The notes below the pieces were generated by a model. That model did no database searches. It saw nothing but the letters and a program-made list of their open reading frames with translations, and was not told where the DNA came from. 35,795 bases of DNA from Thermoplasmata archaeon (GTDB lineage: Archaea > Thermoplasmatota > Thermoplasmata > Lutacidiplasmatales > SKW197), in assembly GCA_026414225.1 (NCBI GenBank), contig JAOAJK010000015.1, positions 1-35,795 of the forward strand, given 5' to 3'. The position numbers were made by a program, and so were the translations under genes. Positions 1 to 8,403 of the stretch are shown one piece after another. The stretch's first letter is position 1. Each line of letters opens with the position of its first letter.

Positions 1-287
1 ATATGAGATATCGCAAATCCTTCATCTGAGCCATGTTGGTAGAATGTCTGTTTTTATTTAAGGTTTTTCCGTGAACTGCTGTGTTGCGTAAATTTGAAGA
101 ACACATTTTACCGTAACGCGATGCAAGAGGATCGAGACCTTACTGCTAGTAAGAACACAAACCGCAGTGTAGCATGTTCCACTTTATTTTCCCTCCTTCC
201 TACATTCGGCAAATAGTCCAGCGATAACTTATGCAACACAGCAACGCACTCACAAGAATTATATACCCTCTGCCAATTCCTTTCATC
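1..287. other. Left-end intergenic region
   Basis: No convincing complete gene is visible. On the minus strand an ATG at 34 (or 25) reads off the left edge as Met-Ala-Gln-Met-Lys-Asp-Leu-Arg. It lies 23 to 32 bp downstream of an A/T-rich TATA-like stretch at 52-61, so a divergent gene may begin here, but only 11 codons are in the window and I cannot name it. The rest shows no RNA gene or repeat that I can recognise. The promoter of the carboxypeptidase lies at the right end. Confidence 0.35.
259..265 (+). promoter_or_regulatory. TATA box of the M14 carboxypeptidase gene
   Basis: TTATATA is centred 26 bp upstream of the ATG at 288. That is the usual archaeal TATA-to-start-site distance, so transcription would begin at or within a base or two of the ATG (leaderless mRNA). 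This argues for 288 and against the in-frame ATG at 231, which lies upstream of this element. Confidence 0.6.
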
Positions 288-2162
288 ATGTTGAAAAGAT
301 TTCTTCTCCTCTCAATATGCTCTGTGATCCTCTTGGTGCCTGGAGGGTGTGGCATTTCGGACGGAATAACAGGGGAAAAAGCCGTTACGGCCAATCCCCT
401 GCTCTGGGAAAATTACCATTCTTACAATTCCACAAACAGTCTCACCCTTGAGCTCTTCAACCTCTCCGCTCAGCATCCAGACATAATGAAGGTTGTGAGC
501 ATTGGCAAAAGCTGGGAAGGAAGGGATATATGGGCAGTGAAAATCTCAAAGGATGTAGATACGGAAAACCCGGATAAACCAGAAATTCTTTTCGATTCTA
601 ACCATCACGCCAGAGAGTGGCTCACAATTGAGCTGGGAATGTTTATCATTCACAAGTTTGTTGATGAATACCCTACAAATTCCACAATTAGCGCGCTCGT
701 CAACACGACCCAGATATGGGTAATTCCCACGATGAATCCGGATGGTAGGGTTTACGACGGAAACCCTTCAGATGGAATTGACCCAACATCCAACAACATG
801 TGGCGAAAAAACAAGCGGGATAACAACGGGAATGGCCAGTTTGATGAGAACTATGATGGGGTGGATATCAACAGAAATTATCCCTATGCCTGGGGGTCTG
901 GCTCAAGCTCGAACCCCGGTGCCGATGATTACCGTGGGCCCTATCCCGCCTCTGAGCCAGAGGTCCAGGCCTACATGAACTTTGTCAAACAGCATCATTT
1001 CATTGTCGGTGTGTCCTACCACACCTATGGTCAGTACATCCTCTATCCCTGGGGCTACACCTCCGCAAACACACCGGATGAGCAGTACTTCAACGCTACC
1101 GCTTACAAGCTCAAATCGTTGTTCAGAAACACCGCTGGCTCCACCAGGTCCTGGATAATCGGTCAGCCGCCAGATGTGCTTTATTCGGTCGGGGGCTCCA
1201 CCCTCGATTACCTCTACGGGGTGCACCGCACCTTGAGCTTCTCCCCCGAACTTTATCCATCGTTCTATGACCCGATCTCTGATGGATTCCATCCGCCCGC
1301 AAACAAAATCTATCCCGCATGCTATGACCAGATTGAGGCGGTGGTCTATCTCGTGGATTCCGTAAAAAATCCCTACTATATTCTTAACAACACCGATGAT
1401 GTGGGCGTGATGAAGATAGAACCCTTTACCAACACCTCTACCTATGAACCCGGCCAATACAACCTCACGGCATATGTTGAAAACTACGGTAGCCAGAACC
1501 AGACCAACATAGGTGTGAAACTTACACTCGCAAAGAATGTGAGTGGCAGCGAGGTGACGGTTTACACGGACACCAGGACAATCACAGACACCCTTGCGCA
1601 GAACCAGACATATAAGTTAACCTGGAACTACACCTTCACGGAGCTCGGCAATTTCACAATCTCTGTAGAAACCCTGAAAGCCGACAACTACAGTGCCAAC
1701 AACAAGAAAAAAATGGAAGTTACAATAAAATCCAGTGATACTACACCCCCAGCGATTGTCCATACCCCGGTGAACACTGCAGAACCGGATGCATCAGTTT
1801 ACATAAACGCCACAATCATCGACGATTCCACCGGTGTTAAGAATGCAACGGTCTTGTATTCCTATGACAACATCACATTTACCCCTGTCCAGATGACGCG
1901 CAATGGAAGCATGTATTCAGCGGTGGTACCCGCTCCCTCCTCTGGATTTATGTATTATTACCTTGTTGCCTGCGACAATGTGGGTAACACCGGGAAACTG
2001 CCTGCGAATGCCCCTGCAAATGTGTTTGTTATCACCGTCGTCTCAACTGGTGAGATCCACCCATCACTTCTCAACGGGCTTATCTGCTGCCTTGTGGTTC
2101 TGATGTTCCAGTGGTTCAGGGGACCGTGTTACCGCCGCCTGCAGAGGATAAAGGTTCAATAA
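288..2162 (+). CDS. Secreted zinc carboxypeptidase, family M14
   Basis: Predicted extracytoplasmic metallocarboxypeptidase that removes C-terminal residues from peptides. From the ATG at 288 the protein has 624 residues. It begins with a hydrophobic signal peptide after MLKR and a Cys at about residue 21 preceded by Pro-Gly-Gly, a weak lipobox. The M14 catalytic domain spans roughly residues 35-365. Zinc ligands are His107 and Glu110 in HHAREW and His245 in SYHTY. MNPDGR and DINRNY supply substrate-binding residues, and Glu321 in SPEL is the likely general base. Two Ig/CARDB-like beta domains follow (about 370-480 and 490-590), then a hydrophobic stretch near the C-terminus with basic residues after it, which could anchor the protein. 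Many Asn-X-Ser/Thr sites are present. Function is confident from motifs; surface anchoring is inferred. Confidence 0.92.
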   Translation: MLKRFLLLSICSVILLVPGGCGISDGITGEKAVTANPLLWENYHSYNSTNSLTLELFNLSAQHPDIMKVVSIGKSWEGRDIWAVKISKDVDTENPDKPEILFDSNHHAREWLTIELGMFIIHKFVDEYPTNSTISALVNTTQIWVIPTMNPDGRVYDGNPSDGIDPTSNNMWRKNKRDNNGNGQFDENYDGVDINRNYPYAWGSGSSSNPGADDYRGPYPASEPEVQAYMNFVKQHHFIVGVSYHTYGQYILYPWGYTSANTPDEQYFNATAYKLKSLFRNTAGSTRSWIIGQPPDVLYSVGGSTLDYLYGVHRTLSFSPELYPSFYDPISDGFHPPANKIYPACYDQIEAVVYLVDSVKNPYYILNNTDDVGVMKIEPFTNTSTYEPGQYNLTAYVENYGSQNQTNIGVKLTLAKNVSGSEVTVYTDTRTITDTLAQNQTYKLTWNYTFTELGNFTISVETLKADNYSANNKKKMEVTIKSSDTTPPAIVHTPVNTAEPDASVYINATIIDDSTGVKNATVLYSYDNITFTPVQMTRNGSMYSAVVPAPSSGFMYYYLVACDNVGNTGKLPANAPANVFVITVVSTGEIHPSLLNGLICCLVVLMFQWFRGPCYRRLQRIKVQ

Positions 2163-2205
2163 AACCCCAAAAATGTTATATCTTCCTGCTGCATCTCTGG
2201 TGCAG

Positions 2206-3132
2206 ATGCAGACCGAGATTGAGGCGTTGATTATAGAGATTCTTGAAAATTATGGCTACCGGGTAATAAATGTGAGTGAGAAACTCATCCGTGCAGAGCG
2301 GAGAGGTGATGACATTCTTGTGACTTATGCGTTCGTGGACGAGGTGCTTGAGGAAGCTGCCTGGGAGAGATTATCAAGGATCCGGAAAATTGTTGCAACC
2401 ACGAAACTGTTCATAAACCTCACACAGTGTCAGGAAGTGCCCGACGGCATTCTGAGGACACTGAAAGAGCAGGGCGTTGTGCTTGTGCCGAGAGAAAACT
2501 TTGAAAGGGAGGTCGGGAGAGTTAAACTCTCAAAAATTCTGGCGAAGTACGAAGGGATTGAGCCGAGCCCTGAAACCGATGTGGAGTACTCAGCGGAGGA
2601 ACGATTTTTCGCATTGAAGATGGACAGGAGTGCAATAGAAAAGGAGGGTGAGAAGGTCTCAGGGTTCAATTATGAGTTGCGGTATGTCCCCCACCACCTG
2701 TTCACCTACACCTGCGAGATAAAGAGAAACGGGACTGGGACAAAGATATGGGGTATCCTGGCGGTGGACGCTGTGAACGGGCAGATAAAAAAATGGAAGA
2801 AGATGCCAGGCATTGCAAAAATGCCCGAGTACCCGGGGTCCCTGAGGGCCATGGTATTGAGTGCAGAGGAGGCGGAAGCCATGGCAACCGAGTGGATTTT
2901 ACATAATGAATCCAGGGAGGTAAGTCCTGTAGAGATGAAAATCGACAACATCTTGGTGATTGAGAAACGGATAGAACGTCCGGACCCTGAAACAATTGTG
3001 TTAAACTACCTTGGCATCTTTCATCTTCCAATATGGTATGTGGAGGGAAGTACTGGCATCATGGTTGTAAATGCAGCGGAGGGCACCACTGTAGATATGG
3101 AATTTTTTGGGATGGGACACCAAAATAGATAA
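2206..3132 (+). CDS. Conserved-looking protein of unknown function
   Basis: I do not recognise this 308-residue protein. The start at 2206 is chosen over the in-frame ATG at 2173 because a TTATAT element at 2176-2181 is 27 bp upstream, predicting a leaderless mRNA. The first ~95 residues (helix, then short strands around LIRAERRGDDILVTYAF) faintly resemble a restriction-endonuclease-like fold, but I see no complete PD-(D/E)xK signature. The second part, about residues 120-308, has repeated strand-like segments such as TKIWGILAVDAVNGQIKKW. There is no signal peptide or membrane segment, so it is probably cytoplasmic. It ends only 35 bp before the STAND ATPase gene, which has its own TATA-like element. 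Confidence 0.75.
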   Translation: MQTEIEALIIEILENYGYRVINVSEKLIRAERRGDDILVTYAFVDEVLEEAAWERLSRIRKIVATTKLFINLTQCQEVPDGILRTLKEQGVVLVPRENFEREVGRVKLSKILAKYEGIEPSPETDVEYSAEERFFALKMDRSAIEKEGEKVSGFNYELRYVPHHLFTYTCEIKRNGTGTKIWGILAVDAVNGQIKKWKKMPGIAKMPEYPGSLRAMVLSAEEAEAMATEWILHNESREVSPVEMKIDNILVIEKRIERPDPETIVLNYLGIFHLPIWYVEGSTGIMVVNAAEGTTVDMEFFGMGHQNR

Positions 3133-3167
3133 ATAAAGGAACGGCGATAGGGCGATAGAGTGTTCGG

Positions 3168-5948
3168 ATGAAAATTCCCAATGACTGTGAGTTTGTAGGA
3201 AGGAAGAGATACCTGGAATATCTCCAGCGGAAGCTGGATGGAATTGGACAGCACGGTGGGAAGATTGTAGTCGTTACAGGGGACACGGGTGTGGGTAAAA
3301 CCAGAATTGTAGAGGAATTTTTGAAAAATCTCGCAGGGGATGTATTCGTGATGAAGACGAAATGTTTTGCAGGCCTCTCCCTTCCCTACACCTCAATAAG
3401 AAGAGCCCTCGAGGACCAAGGGCTCGAGGCACTCCTGAGGACCGCACAGAATCCAAGAATTGAAGCAATATTTGCAGTCACCAAGTCAGGCCTCGTTGTA
3501 TCAAAACTGGAACGGGGGGAAACGATTGACTCTGACATTCTGCTGGGAATGCTTAACGCAGTCAGTGCCTTTGTCAGGGAATCTCTCTCATATATTCAGA
3601 AATCTACACACATAACCGATGATGTCCAGAGCATGCGTTACGGTGCCTTCAATCTCCTCAGTGTTCCGGGTGAGCATCTAAATCTGGTTGCGGTGCTTAC
3701 AGGCAAGGAGAACGAGAACCTGATTTTCGAAATGGATGAGATTCTGAAAAAAATTGAGGTTGAAAACAAAAGCATGCTTCTGAACTGGGACGGAAACATA
3801 GGCAAAACTGCAGTGCTGACAAAATATTTCTCTGTGCTTCTGACAGACGGCAGGTATGCTGGTGAGCCCACAGAAACCCATTTTCAACGATTGAACCTCT
3901 ACGAGAATATCTTGCACGGAATCAAAAGAAAAGCGACAGGGAAGAAAGTATTGTTGTATGTGGATGACCTGCAGTGGGCAGATGTTGAAACCCTGGAATT
4001 GCTCAAGTTTCTGGTAAGAAATTCAGGCGAGATGCCCGTGTTTGTGCTGTGCACCTACAATGAAAATGCCAGCAATGTCCAGATAGAACGAAGAACGCTT
4101 GAACCGCTTGTCAGAGACGGAGTCCTAGAGTTCCTGAAGATAGAGGGTTTGAATCAGGATGAATTTGTTAATTTCTTGGGTAAGTTGCTTGGATACGAGC
4201 TGGATGAAGAGCTCGTAGCCAAACTTTTTGCTGAAACCCAGGGCAATCCATTATTCACAATAGAACTGCTGAAGGATGTGGACGAAAATGAGAAACTTGA
4301 AAAGGCGATCAAGCACTGGGACTACGAAAAAAATCTGCCAAAGAGAATTTACGAAATTCTAGAGGAGAGAGTGCATCGACTGCCCAGGGAGGATATAGAG
4401 ATTCTCCAGTGCGGTGCAGTAGAGGGCTACGAATTTTCTCCGAATACGGTAGCCAGATTGCTGGAAACTTCAAAACTAGGGGTTCTCAGAAGGTTGAGTT
4501 CGCTTGAAACTGCAGGTTTTGCCAGCAGGGTTGATGAGAATCACTACAGATTTTCACATCCAATGCTGAGGGATGCGATATATTCTACAATCGATGAGGG
4601 TCTCAAAAAAGCGTATCACGAGTGTCTGGCTGAAATTTACGAGGCGGATTACCTTGCGGGCAAACACGAGGCAATTCTTAAGATGGAAGAGCATTATCTG
4701 GCTGCAGGAATTACCCCGAAAATAGAGGAGTTCGCAGTTCTTGCGGGAAGATATGCACTCGCGAATTTCGCAAATGAGAAAGCGGTGGAGGTGCTTAAAA
4801 GGGGACTGGATAAGGCGGTAAATCCAGAGCGGAGGCTTGAAATCCTGAAGGTCCTGATAGATGCTCTTGAAACTGACGCAAGATTCCGCGAGGAAATAGA
4901 GTTTATTGACAGGATGCTGGAAATAATTAAAACCCGCGGAAATGACCGTGACATGGCAATTGCCTTGAAGAAGAGGGCTGAAGCCCATATTGCCATCGGG
5001 GATTACGCTGCCGCCATGAAGGATGTGGAACATGCACTGTCGCTCGAGACGGAACCTGCACTTCGTGGTAGGCTGGTATGCATCAGAGGGCTGGTCCATG
5101 AGCGGGTTGCGGAGCATACCGAGGCACTGAAATACTATGAAGAAGCGATCAAAATTCTGGAGAACACGGAAGCTTACGCGGACCTCGCCTATGGATACAT
5201 GCGGCTGGGCACCGCATCCCACTCGCTCGGGAGGATGGAGGAAGGTGAGCGGAACCTGAAAAAGGCCCTTGAGATTTACACAAAAATTGAGGATTTGCGT
5301 GGAATCTCCTCCACATCCAACAATCTCGGAGAATTTTACAGGGGGCTCGGAGAGCGGGAAAACGCGAGGGAGCAATACCTTAGGGCCCTTGAGATAGACC
5401 GGAGGATTGGGGATAGAAGAGGGCTCTCCGTGGTGTACAGCAGTTTGGGAGACATTGCCCTGGATTATGAGGAGTATGCCGAGGCGCTGCGAAACTACAA
5501 TGAGAGTTTGAAGCTCTGCAGGAGAATTGACAACAAATATGGAATTGCATGGAATCTTTGCGGCATTGCGGAGGCCCTTGTGAAAACAGGACAACTCGAG
5601 GGCGTGATGGGAAACCTCACCACTGCATTTGAGATTGCAAACAGAATTAACGCAAAGGATGTTGTGGGCTGGGCTTACCGTGTCCATGCGGTTTATGAGG
5701 AACTCACCGGCAACCTGGCTAAAGCCAGGCTACTCTACGAGAAGAGTGCGGGAATCTACGAGGCTGCAGGAATGGAAATCGAACGTGCCAAAACCCTGTG
5801 CGAATATGGAAGAATGCTGGTTGAAAGCGATACCGATTTTGAGAGGGGTGTTGAACTCCTGAGGGAGGCAATAAATACATTCACCCAAAAGAATGCAAAG
5901 AACTACCTTGCAAAGTGCGAGAGAGTGATGCGGAAAACAAGGATTTGA
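3168..5948 (+). CDS. STAND-type AAA ATPase with inserted sensor-like domain and C-terminal TPR repeats
   Basis: Large 926-residue signalling-type ATPase. Walker A is GDTGVGKT at residues 38-45 and Walker B is VLLYVDDLQW at 261-270. They are ~220 residues apart, against 95-100 in the paralogues at 18203 and 23669. The extra segment (about 97-210) reads like a roadblock/longin-type archaeal sensor domain, with a pattern of hydrophobic strand, KSGLVVS, IDSDILLGML, FVRESL, MRYG, EHLNLVAVL and a closing NWDG. A winged-helix-like region follows (about 390-475, ending in a YRFSHPMLRDAIYSTI-like segment). TPR units run from about 560 to the C-terminus (EALKYYEEAIKIL, ENAREQYLRALEIDRRIGD). No HTH or enzymatic effector domain is visible. 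Role inferred: ligand- or partner-gated ATPase scaffold. A TATA-like ATAAATAAA near 3130-3138 suggests a leader of a few bases. Confidence 0.88.
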   Translation: MKIPNDCEFVGRKRYLEYLQRKLDGIGQHGGKIVVVTGDTGVGKTRIVEEFLKNLAGDVFVMKTKCFAGLSLPYTSIRRALEDQGLEALLRTAQNPRIEAIFAVTKSGLVVSKLERGETIDSDILLGMLNAVSAFVRESLSYIQKSTHITDDVQSMRYGAFNLLSVPGEHLNLVAVLTGKENENLIFEMDEILKKIEVENKSMLLNWDGNIGKTAVLTKYFSVLLTDGRYAGEPTETHFQRLNLYENILHGIKRKATGKKVLLYVDDLQWADVETLELLKFLVRNSGEMPVFVLCTYNENASNVQIERRTLEPLVRDGVLEFLKIEGLNQDEFVNFLGKLLGYELDEELVAKLFAETQGNPLFTIELLKDVDENEKLEKAIKHWDYEKNLPKRIYEILEERVHRLPREDIEILQCGAVEGYEFSPNTVARLLETSKLGVLRRLSSLETAGFASRVDENHYRFSHPMLRDAIYSTIDEGLKKAYHECLAEIYEADYLAGKHEAILKMEEHYLAAGITPKIEEFAVLAGRYALANFANEKAVEVLKRGLDKAVNPERRLEILKVLIDALETDARFREEIEFIDRMLEIIKTRGNDRDMAIALKKRAEAHIAIGDYAAAMKDVEHALSLETEPALRGRLVCIRGLVHERVAEHTEALKYYEEAIKILENTEAYADLAYGYMRLGTASHSLGRMEEGERNLKKALEIYTKIEDLRGISSTSNNLGEFYRGLGERENAREQYLRALEIDRRIGDRRGLSVVYSSLGDIALDYEEYAEALRNYNESLKLCRRIDNKYGIAWNLCGIAEALVKTGQLEGVMGNLTTAFEIANRINAKDVVGWAYRVHAVYEELTGNLAKARLLYEKSAGIYEAAGMEIERAKTLCEYGRMLVESDTDFERGVELLREAINTFTQKNAKNYLAKCERVMRKTRI

Positions 5949-5983
5949 AAATGTTTATCTGTTGCTAATCCTTTTGTGTCTCT

Positions 5984-6526
5984 GTGCAGGGGCGTCTTAC
6001 TCTCGGGCTCTACAATTCGTATGGTGCAAAATTTCATGAGGTGCATCGGAGGGCGGTAACAAGAGCCCTGGCGCTCTGCACCGGCTTTGACTGCAACCTT
6101 GCTCTGTTCGGTTTCCCAGTGCCCGAAGAAACCAGGACGCCTAGGGAAATCTCGGAGTTTCTTGCCGACAAAACCACGATTTCTACGAGAGAGGACTTGC
6201 TTAAGCTAGCCAGCGAAGGCAGATTTCACCTTTTCCCGTTTCCTGAGAGGGGTTTTCCACCCCAGCTCGGTCTCGTTGTCGTGACAACCCAGCATCCCGA
6301 CCGGAACAAGGCAGTGGGTCCAGAATTCATTGTTTCCGCTTTGCTGGGTGGAAAATCGGTTTGCCTGGTATTCGGGCTTGGGCATAGGGGTCTCGGGAAG
6401 GTTGAAGAAATTGCTGAGTACCACTTTGAAGTCACGGGAAAAGGCGTGGGACTTGAGACCTGCACGGCCCTTGGTGCGGTTGTCGGGGTTGTCTGGGCAA
6501 CACTTAAATGTTTGAGGAGGGCTTAG
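5984..6526 (+). CDS. DUF531 family archaeal protein
   Basis: 180-residue protein matching the archaeal DUF531 family as I know it (N-terminal LTLGLYNSY, FHEVHRRA, CGFD-like and LALFGFP segments). The family is uncharacterised; a possible relation to SPOUT-type RNA methyltransferases has only structural logic behind it, with the Gly-rich C-terminal part (LLGGKSVCLVFGLGHRGLG) as a candidate cofactor loop. The start is GTG at 5984. A TTTAT element centred 27 bp upstream supports this as a leaderless start. Two bases separate the stop from the downstream JAMM protease start, so the two are very likely co-transcribed. Confidence 0.85.
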   Translation: MQGRLTLGLYNSYGAKFHEVHRRAVTRALALCTGFDCNLALFGFPVPEETRTPREISEFLADKTTISTREDLLKLASEGRFHLFPFPERGFPPQLGLVVVTTQHPDRNKAVGPEFIVSALLGGKSVCLVFGLGHRGLGKVEEIAEYHFEVTGKGVGLETCTALGAVVGVVWATLKCLRRA

Positions 6527-6528
6527 GA

Positions 6529-6978
6529 ATGCCACTTTTTGCGCCTCCGAGAAAAACCAGGGGAATGTTCAGGGGAGTTGCAAGAGAGCTTCTCGAGGCG
6601 ATTTTCGAGAACGCGAGAAATGCGCATCCCAATGAGTTCGCTGCCCTGCTCCGCCTCGGAAGAACCGGACTGATAAATCAATATGTGGTGCTGCCCGGCA
6701 CAATTTCCAGCAACGAGGCAGCAGTTTTCATGCTCCACATGAAGCCAGCAGATTTTTCAATCATCGGCACAATCCATTCGCATCCGAGTCCCTATGCGGT
6801 TCCATCTGATGCTGATCTCGACCTGTTTCAACGGTTCGGCTGGGTCCACATTATCGTTGCCTACCCCTACAACATGAGAACATGGAAGGCCTACAACGGG
6901 CGTGGAGAGGAGATAAGGATAGAGGTTGTGGAAAAGCAGAAGCCAGGAAAAGAGAGGACATCGAACCCAAAATTTTAG
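6529..6978 (+). CDS. JAMM/MPN+ metalloprotease
   Basis: 149-residue single-domain JAMM (MPN+) protein, a zinc isopeptidase fold. The full motif is present: Glu36 in HPNEFAALL, then His83 and His85 in HSHP, Ser93 and Asp96 in SDAD, giving the HxHP-x7-SxxD pattern. Archaeal JAMM proteins of this kind can remove SAMP ubiquitin-like modifiers; whether this one does is inferred. I prefer the ATG at 6529 to the in-frame ATG at 6508, because GGAGG at 6513-6517 is correctly spaced for 6529 and 6508 would overlap DUF531. It is the second gene of the DUF531 operon. All catalytic residues appear intact. Confidence 0.9.
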   Translation: MPLFAPPRKTRGMFRGVARELLEAIFENARNAHPNEFAALLRLGRTGLINQYVVLPGTISSNEAAVFMLHMKPADFSIIGTIHSHPSPYAVPSDADLDLFQRFGWVHIIVAYPYNMRTWKAYNGRGEEIRIEVVEKQKPGKERTSNPKF

Positions 6979-7003
6979 ATAGTAGCACTGCCTTTACCTT
7001 TCA

Positions 7004-7831
7004 ATGCAAATCTGCGTGCTTGGCAGCGGCAGTTCGGGAAACGCAACGTATGTGGAAACAGAACATGCAAAAATTCTGATTGATGCTGGGCTCCCCTTCC
7101 GTGTGATTGCCGCGCGGCTTGCAGAACTCGGGGTTCTAGCAGACCAGATTGATGCAATTATCCTGACACACGCCCACATCGACCACATAAGGAGTGTCGG
7201 GACCTTCGAGAGAAACTTTGGAACACCCGTGTTCGCCCCTCCAGAAACCCGGAAGGTAACCATGGAAAAACTTGGCGACTATCCCTGGAATTTTTATCAA
7301 CTGGAAGAAAAGCTCAACGACCTTGAGATTGTGAGTTTTCCAGTGCCTCACGGGGATAGAAGGAGTGCAGGTAGACCATTAAACTTCATCCTTATTTCGA
7401 AAGGTGCAAGGTATGCCCACATCACGGACCTCGGGACCCACACTCCTGAGATGCTGGAGCTCGTGAGAGGGGCCGAGTGCATACATGTGGAGGCAAACTA
7501 CGAGGAAAGCATCGTAGCCAGCAAACTCCGTGACCCCGCGCATGCGGAGGAATGGGCCTATCTGGAGTGGGTTGCAAGCTCAAGGGGGCATCTCTCAAAC
7601 ACCCAGTGCTCCGAGTTCCTCTCGATGGTCGCCACCCAGGATACCAGGCATGTGTTTTTGGCCCATCTAAGCGAGAACCACACACAGCCAGGCAAGGATA
7701 ACAACTCATTCAGGATTGCAAGGAGGCAGGTGACACGCCACCTGAAAAACTTCGGATTGAAGCCGGAAATTCACCGCACCTACCGCCGTGGGGCGACAGA
7801 AGGCAGGAAGAGTGATGCAGTAAGAATCTAG
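7004..7831 (+). CDS. Metallo-beta-lactamase-fold hydrolase (WalJ/YycJ-like)
   Basis: 275-residue MBL-fold metal hydrolase. The N-terminus (ICVLGSGSSGNATYV) is typical of the YycJ/WalJ branch. The metal-binding HxHxDH motif is HAHIDH at residues 56-61, with further ligand candidates in VPHGD, ITDLGTH and FLAHLSENH. Bacterial YycJ proteins are 5'-3' exonuclease-like and linked to DNA repair; for archaeal members the substrate is not known, so nuclease activity is an inference. A TTTTAGA element centred 28 bp before the ATG suggests a separate leaderless transcript. The stop is one base from the stop of the convergent gene at 7833. Confidence 0.87.
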   Translation: MQICVLGSGSSGNATYVETEHAKILIDAGLPFRVIAARLAELGVLADQIDAIILTHAHIDHIRSVGTFERNFGTPVFAPPETRKVTMEKLGDYPWNFYQLEEKLNDLEIVSFPVPHGDRRSAGRPLNFILISKGARYAHITDLGTHTPEMLELVRGAECIHVEANYEESIVASKLRDPAHAEEWAYLEWVASSRGHLSNTQCSEFLSMVATQDTRHVFLAHLSENHTQPGKDNNSFRIARRQVTRHLKNFGLKPEIHRTYRRGATEGRKSDAVRI

Positions 7832-7832
7832 G

Positions 7833-8240
7833 TCACACAATGACCGGAACTATTCTTCCTGAAAGATTTGCACTGGTTCCATTCATAATTTCTATTGACA
7901 CACTGAACCATACTGTTTCTCCTGGAGATACTGCGACATTCTCCGACGGAAGAACTGCGAGGCGGCATCCATCTGTATTGCTCTCAATCTGGATTTGATT
8001 AATCACCACTTCAAGGTCATTCTCGTTTTGAATACCGAATGCATCCGTAAGCACAACCTTTGTACCCACCATCAAAGTCCCGAAATCAATTCTGAGATTG
8101 CCTTCGGCGTCAACAACCGCATGGGAGCCAGGCACCAATTTCACATTATCCATAATGCCAGTGTTCGCATTTTCTCTTGCGCTGAAATAGGAAATCGAGA
8201 GCAGGAGCATTCCGACGAGGAGGAAGGATTTGATGTTCAT
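7833..8240 (-). CDS. Small secreted protein, possibly TasA/camelysin-like
   Basis: 135 residues. The start at 8240 is set by a near-perfect Shine-Dalgarno sequence, GGAGGTGAT, four bases upstream; the in-frame ATG at 8261 lies before it. After MNIK comes a hydrophobic signal or anchor of about 16 residues (SFLLVGMLLLSISYF), then SYFSARENANTG, which recalls the Phe-x-Asp-x-Glu-x-x-x-Gly cleavage-region pattern of TasA/camelysin and archaeal DUF1102 proteins. The rest is beta-rich (VVLTDAFGIQN, VSPGETVWFSVSIEI) and probably one Ig-like sandwich outside the cell. The family assignment is tentative. A TTTAAAAA element near 8276-8283 is its likely promoter. Confidence 0.72.
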   Translation of the reverse strand: MNIKSFLLVGMLLLSISYFSARENANTGIMDNVKLVPGSHAVVDAEGNLRIDFGTLMVGTKVVLTDAFGIQNENDLEVVINQIQIESNTDGCRLAVLPSENVAVSPGETVWFSVSIEIMNGTSANLSGRIVPVIV

Positions 8241-8252
8241 TTTATCACCTCC
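8232..8252 (-). promoter_or_regulatory. Strong Shine-Dalgarno site of the small secreted protein gene
   Basis: GGAGGTGAT on the minus strand ends three to four bases before the ATG at 8240. It matches the archaeal anti-SD closely and decides the start codon. Confidence 0.7.
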
Positions 8253-8315
8253 GAGATGCAATCGCTCCCGCAGTTTTTAAACGCAACTGCTTAATTCTCA
8301 CTGTTGATAATGATG

Positions 8316-8333
8316 GAAAAAAACAAAAAAATT
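8316..8333 (-). terminator. Poly-T terminator of tRNA-Trp
   Basis: On the minus strand, directly after the encoded CCA end of tRNA-Trp, comes a run of T interrupted by a single G (two tracts of seven T). Poly-T runs are the usual intrinsic termination signal in archaea. Confidence 0.6.
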
Positions 8334-8377
8334 TGGTGGGAGCACTGGGATTTGAACCCAGATCAACGGGTATCTTC

Positions 8378-8395
8378 GAGGTTGTTTTCAACCTC
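8378..8395 (-). other. Hairpin in the tRNA-Trp intron
   Basis: A perfect 7-bp stem GAGGTTG/CAACCTC closed by an AAAA loop on the transcript strand lies between the C/D guide and the 3' splice site. It may hold the intron end in place for splicing; it would also compete with a longer helix next to the splice bulges. Confidence 0.6.
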
Positions 8396-8403
8396 TTTTC
8401 GGG

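Noticed and set aside
3786-3812. Second P-loop-like motif (GNIGKTA) in the first STAND protein
   Set aside because: It lacks the first glycine of GxxxxGK[ST]; it directly follows the NWDG end of the inserted domain and is likely coincidental.
4554-5687. Long open frame on the minus strand opposite the first STAND gene (377 codons)
   Set aside because: It lies wholly within the TPR-coding part of a well-supported gene, and its product is low in recognisable structure and rich in Cys, His and Phe, as expected of a shadow frame.
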